In this document: positions 63,195 to 64,000 of the stretch, piece by piece
How positions within the stretch are numbered: the stretch's first letter is position 1
How the letters are laid out: each line of letters starts with the position of its first letter
Assembly (NCBI RefSeq): GCF_028877475.1
Contig: NZ_CP113527.1
Location: 613,501-677,500, forward strand
Source of the DNA: Lysinibacillus irui
GTDB lineage: Bacteria > Bacillota > Bacilli > Bacillales_A > Planococcaceae
Length of the DNA stretch: 64,000 bases
Reading direction: 5' to 3'
The notes under the pieces: model-generated
Seen by the model: only the letters and a program-made list of their open reading frames with translations
Told to the model about the DNA's origin: nothing
Database searches by the model: none
Position numbers and translations under genes: made by a program

Positions 63195-64000
63195 ATGGTA
63201 CAAACAATTCCAGCAAAGCCGGCAGATGTCACATGGACAGATGATCAGTGGAAGGCGATTTATGCAAGTGGTCAAGATACGCTTGTATCTGCTGCAGCAG
63301 GTTCTGGGAAAACGGCCGTACTAATTAATCGTATGATTGAAAAGGTCATTGCTACTGAAAATCCCATCAATGTAGATGAACTATTGGTAGTGACCTTTAC
63401 GAATGCTTCAGCTGCTGAAATGCGCCATCGTATGTCAGAGGCATTAGAAAAGGCTATAGCAGAAAACCCGACATCCAATCATTTAAGACGGCAGCTCAGT
63501 CTGGTCAATAAAGCGCAAATCTCCACACTGCATTCCTTCTGTTTAGCCATTGTGAAGCAATACGCCTACTTGCTTGATATTGATCCAGGCTTCCGTATCG
63601 CCAATGAAGCGGAAATTGCTTTATTAAGAGATGATATTTTAGCGGATGTTTTAGAGGATGCTTACGATTCAGAGGACGAAGCTCAAGTGCAGGCAATCTA
63701 TCGTCTTGTCGATAGCTTTACGTCGGATCGTGATGATCAAGCCATCGAAACGTTGATTAGTAAACTTTATGATACTTCTCGTGTACATGCGGAGCCTTTA
63801 AAGTGGTTGCTAAGTCTACCGAAAGCCTATGATTTAGCAGATGATGTGACCATTGATGATTTAGAGTTATCTCATTATGTCAAATTAACCGTTCGACATA
63901 GCTTGGAAGAAGCTTTTGTTTTAATTTCAGAAATGCGAGCGATAACCTTACAGCCGGATGGACCTGCCCCCTATGCTGAAACGGCAGAAATTGATTTTGC
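63195..64000 (+). CDS. addA: ATP-dependent helicase-nuclease subunit A, 3' end cut by the window
   Basis: The first 268 codons of AddA, a UvrD-type helicase plus nuclease. Motifs visible are T-D-D-Q-W-K-A-I (Q motif), A-A-G-S-G-K-T-A-V-L (Walker A), V-V-T-F-T-N-A-S-A-A-E-M-R (Ia) and I-S-T-L-H-S-F-C (Ic). The frame is open to the window edge. GGAGG lies within the end of addB, upstream of ATG 63195. Confidence 0.96.
   Translation, partial: MVQTIPAKPADVTWTDDQWKAIYASGQDTLVSAAAGSGKTAVLINRMIEKVIATENPINVDELLVVTFTNASAAEMRHRMSEALEKAIAENPTSNHLRRQLSLVNKAQISTLHSFCLAIVKQYAYLLDIDPGFRIANEAEIALLRDDILADVLEDAYDSEDEAQVQAIYRLVDSFTSDRDDQAIETLISKLYDTSRVHAEPLKWLLSLPKAYDLADDVTIDDLELSHYVKLTVRHSLEEAFVLISEMRAITLQPDGPAPYAETAEIDF

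Overview
The window is low-GC Gram-positive chromosome, most likely from Lysinibacillus or a close relative. This is judged from the protein sequences, the frequent TTG and GTG starts behind strong AGGAGG sites, and a gene order that follows the Bacillus subtilis comF-fla-hag-secA-prfB-uvrBA-ftsEX-ctpB-minJ backbone. The species assignment is inference.

Region 1 (1-6912) is the late flagellar block: the 3' part of comFC, yvyF, flgM, flgN, flgK, flgL, a yviE-like gene, fliW, csrA and the flagellin gene hag. Sigma-D-like promoters precede flgM and hag. The hag leader carries a textbook CsrA hairpin, so the FliW-CsrA-flagellin feedback loop appears complete.

Region 2 (6913-30690) is a roughly 23.7-kb sugar and glycosyltransferase island between hag and flaG, which are neighbours in B. 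subtilis. It holds two Maf-type flagellin glycosyltransferases with a small coupled gene between them. It also encodes a probable dTDP-4-formamido-4,6-dideoxyglucose pathway (RmlA, RmlB, VioA-like transaminase, VioF-like N-formyltransferase). Three family-2 glycosyltransferases, a methyltransferase and an ATP-grasp/HAD pair follow. A pseudaminic-acid pathway (PseB, PseC, PseG, PseI, SpsF/PseF-type cytidylyltransferase) is present, but no PseH acetyltransferase is visible; a second formyltransferase gene sits where one might expect it. A second-type phosphoglucose isomerase and a phosphoglucomutase close the island and could supply glucose-1-phosphate. A decayed IS256-family insertion has damaged one gene.

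Region 3 (30691-35130) resumes the flagellar locus: flaG, fliD (with a large inserted domain), fliT and fliS. A multi-hairpin intergenic element lies between fliT and fliS. A PilZ gene follows.

Region 4 (35131-48953) has hpf (sigma-H-type promoter), secA, a ComK-family gene with a long structured leader, prfB with its programmed frameshift, a second ComK-family gene on the minus strand, an IDEAL-domain gene, uvrB-uvrA (SOS box) and yvlB (sigma-W-type promoter).

Region 5 (48954-64000) has ftsE-ftsX with an adjacent M23 hydrolase gene, a membrane protein/TlpA pair, ctpB, minJ, csbA, azlCD with a divergent XRE-cupin regulator, a VTT membrane protein, addB and the 5' part of addA.

Three intergenic gaps (near 42.1, 47.5 and 53.8 kb) hold tandem repeats sharing a 21-bp or 42-bp period. 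They are unlike CRISPR arrays and have no function I recognise.
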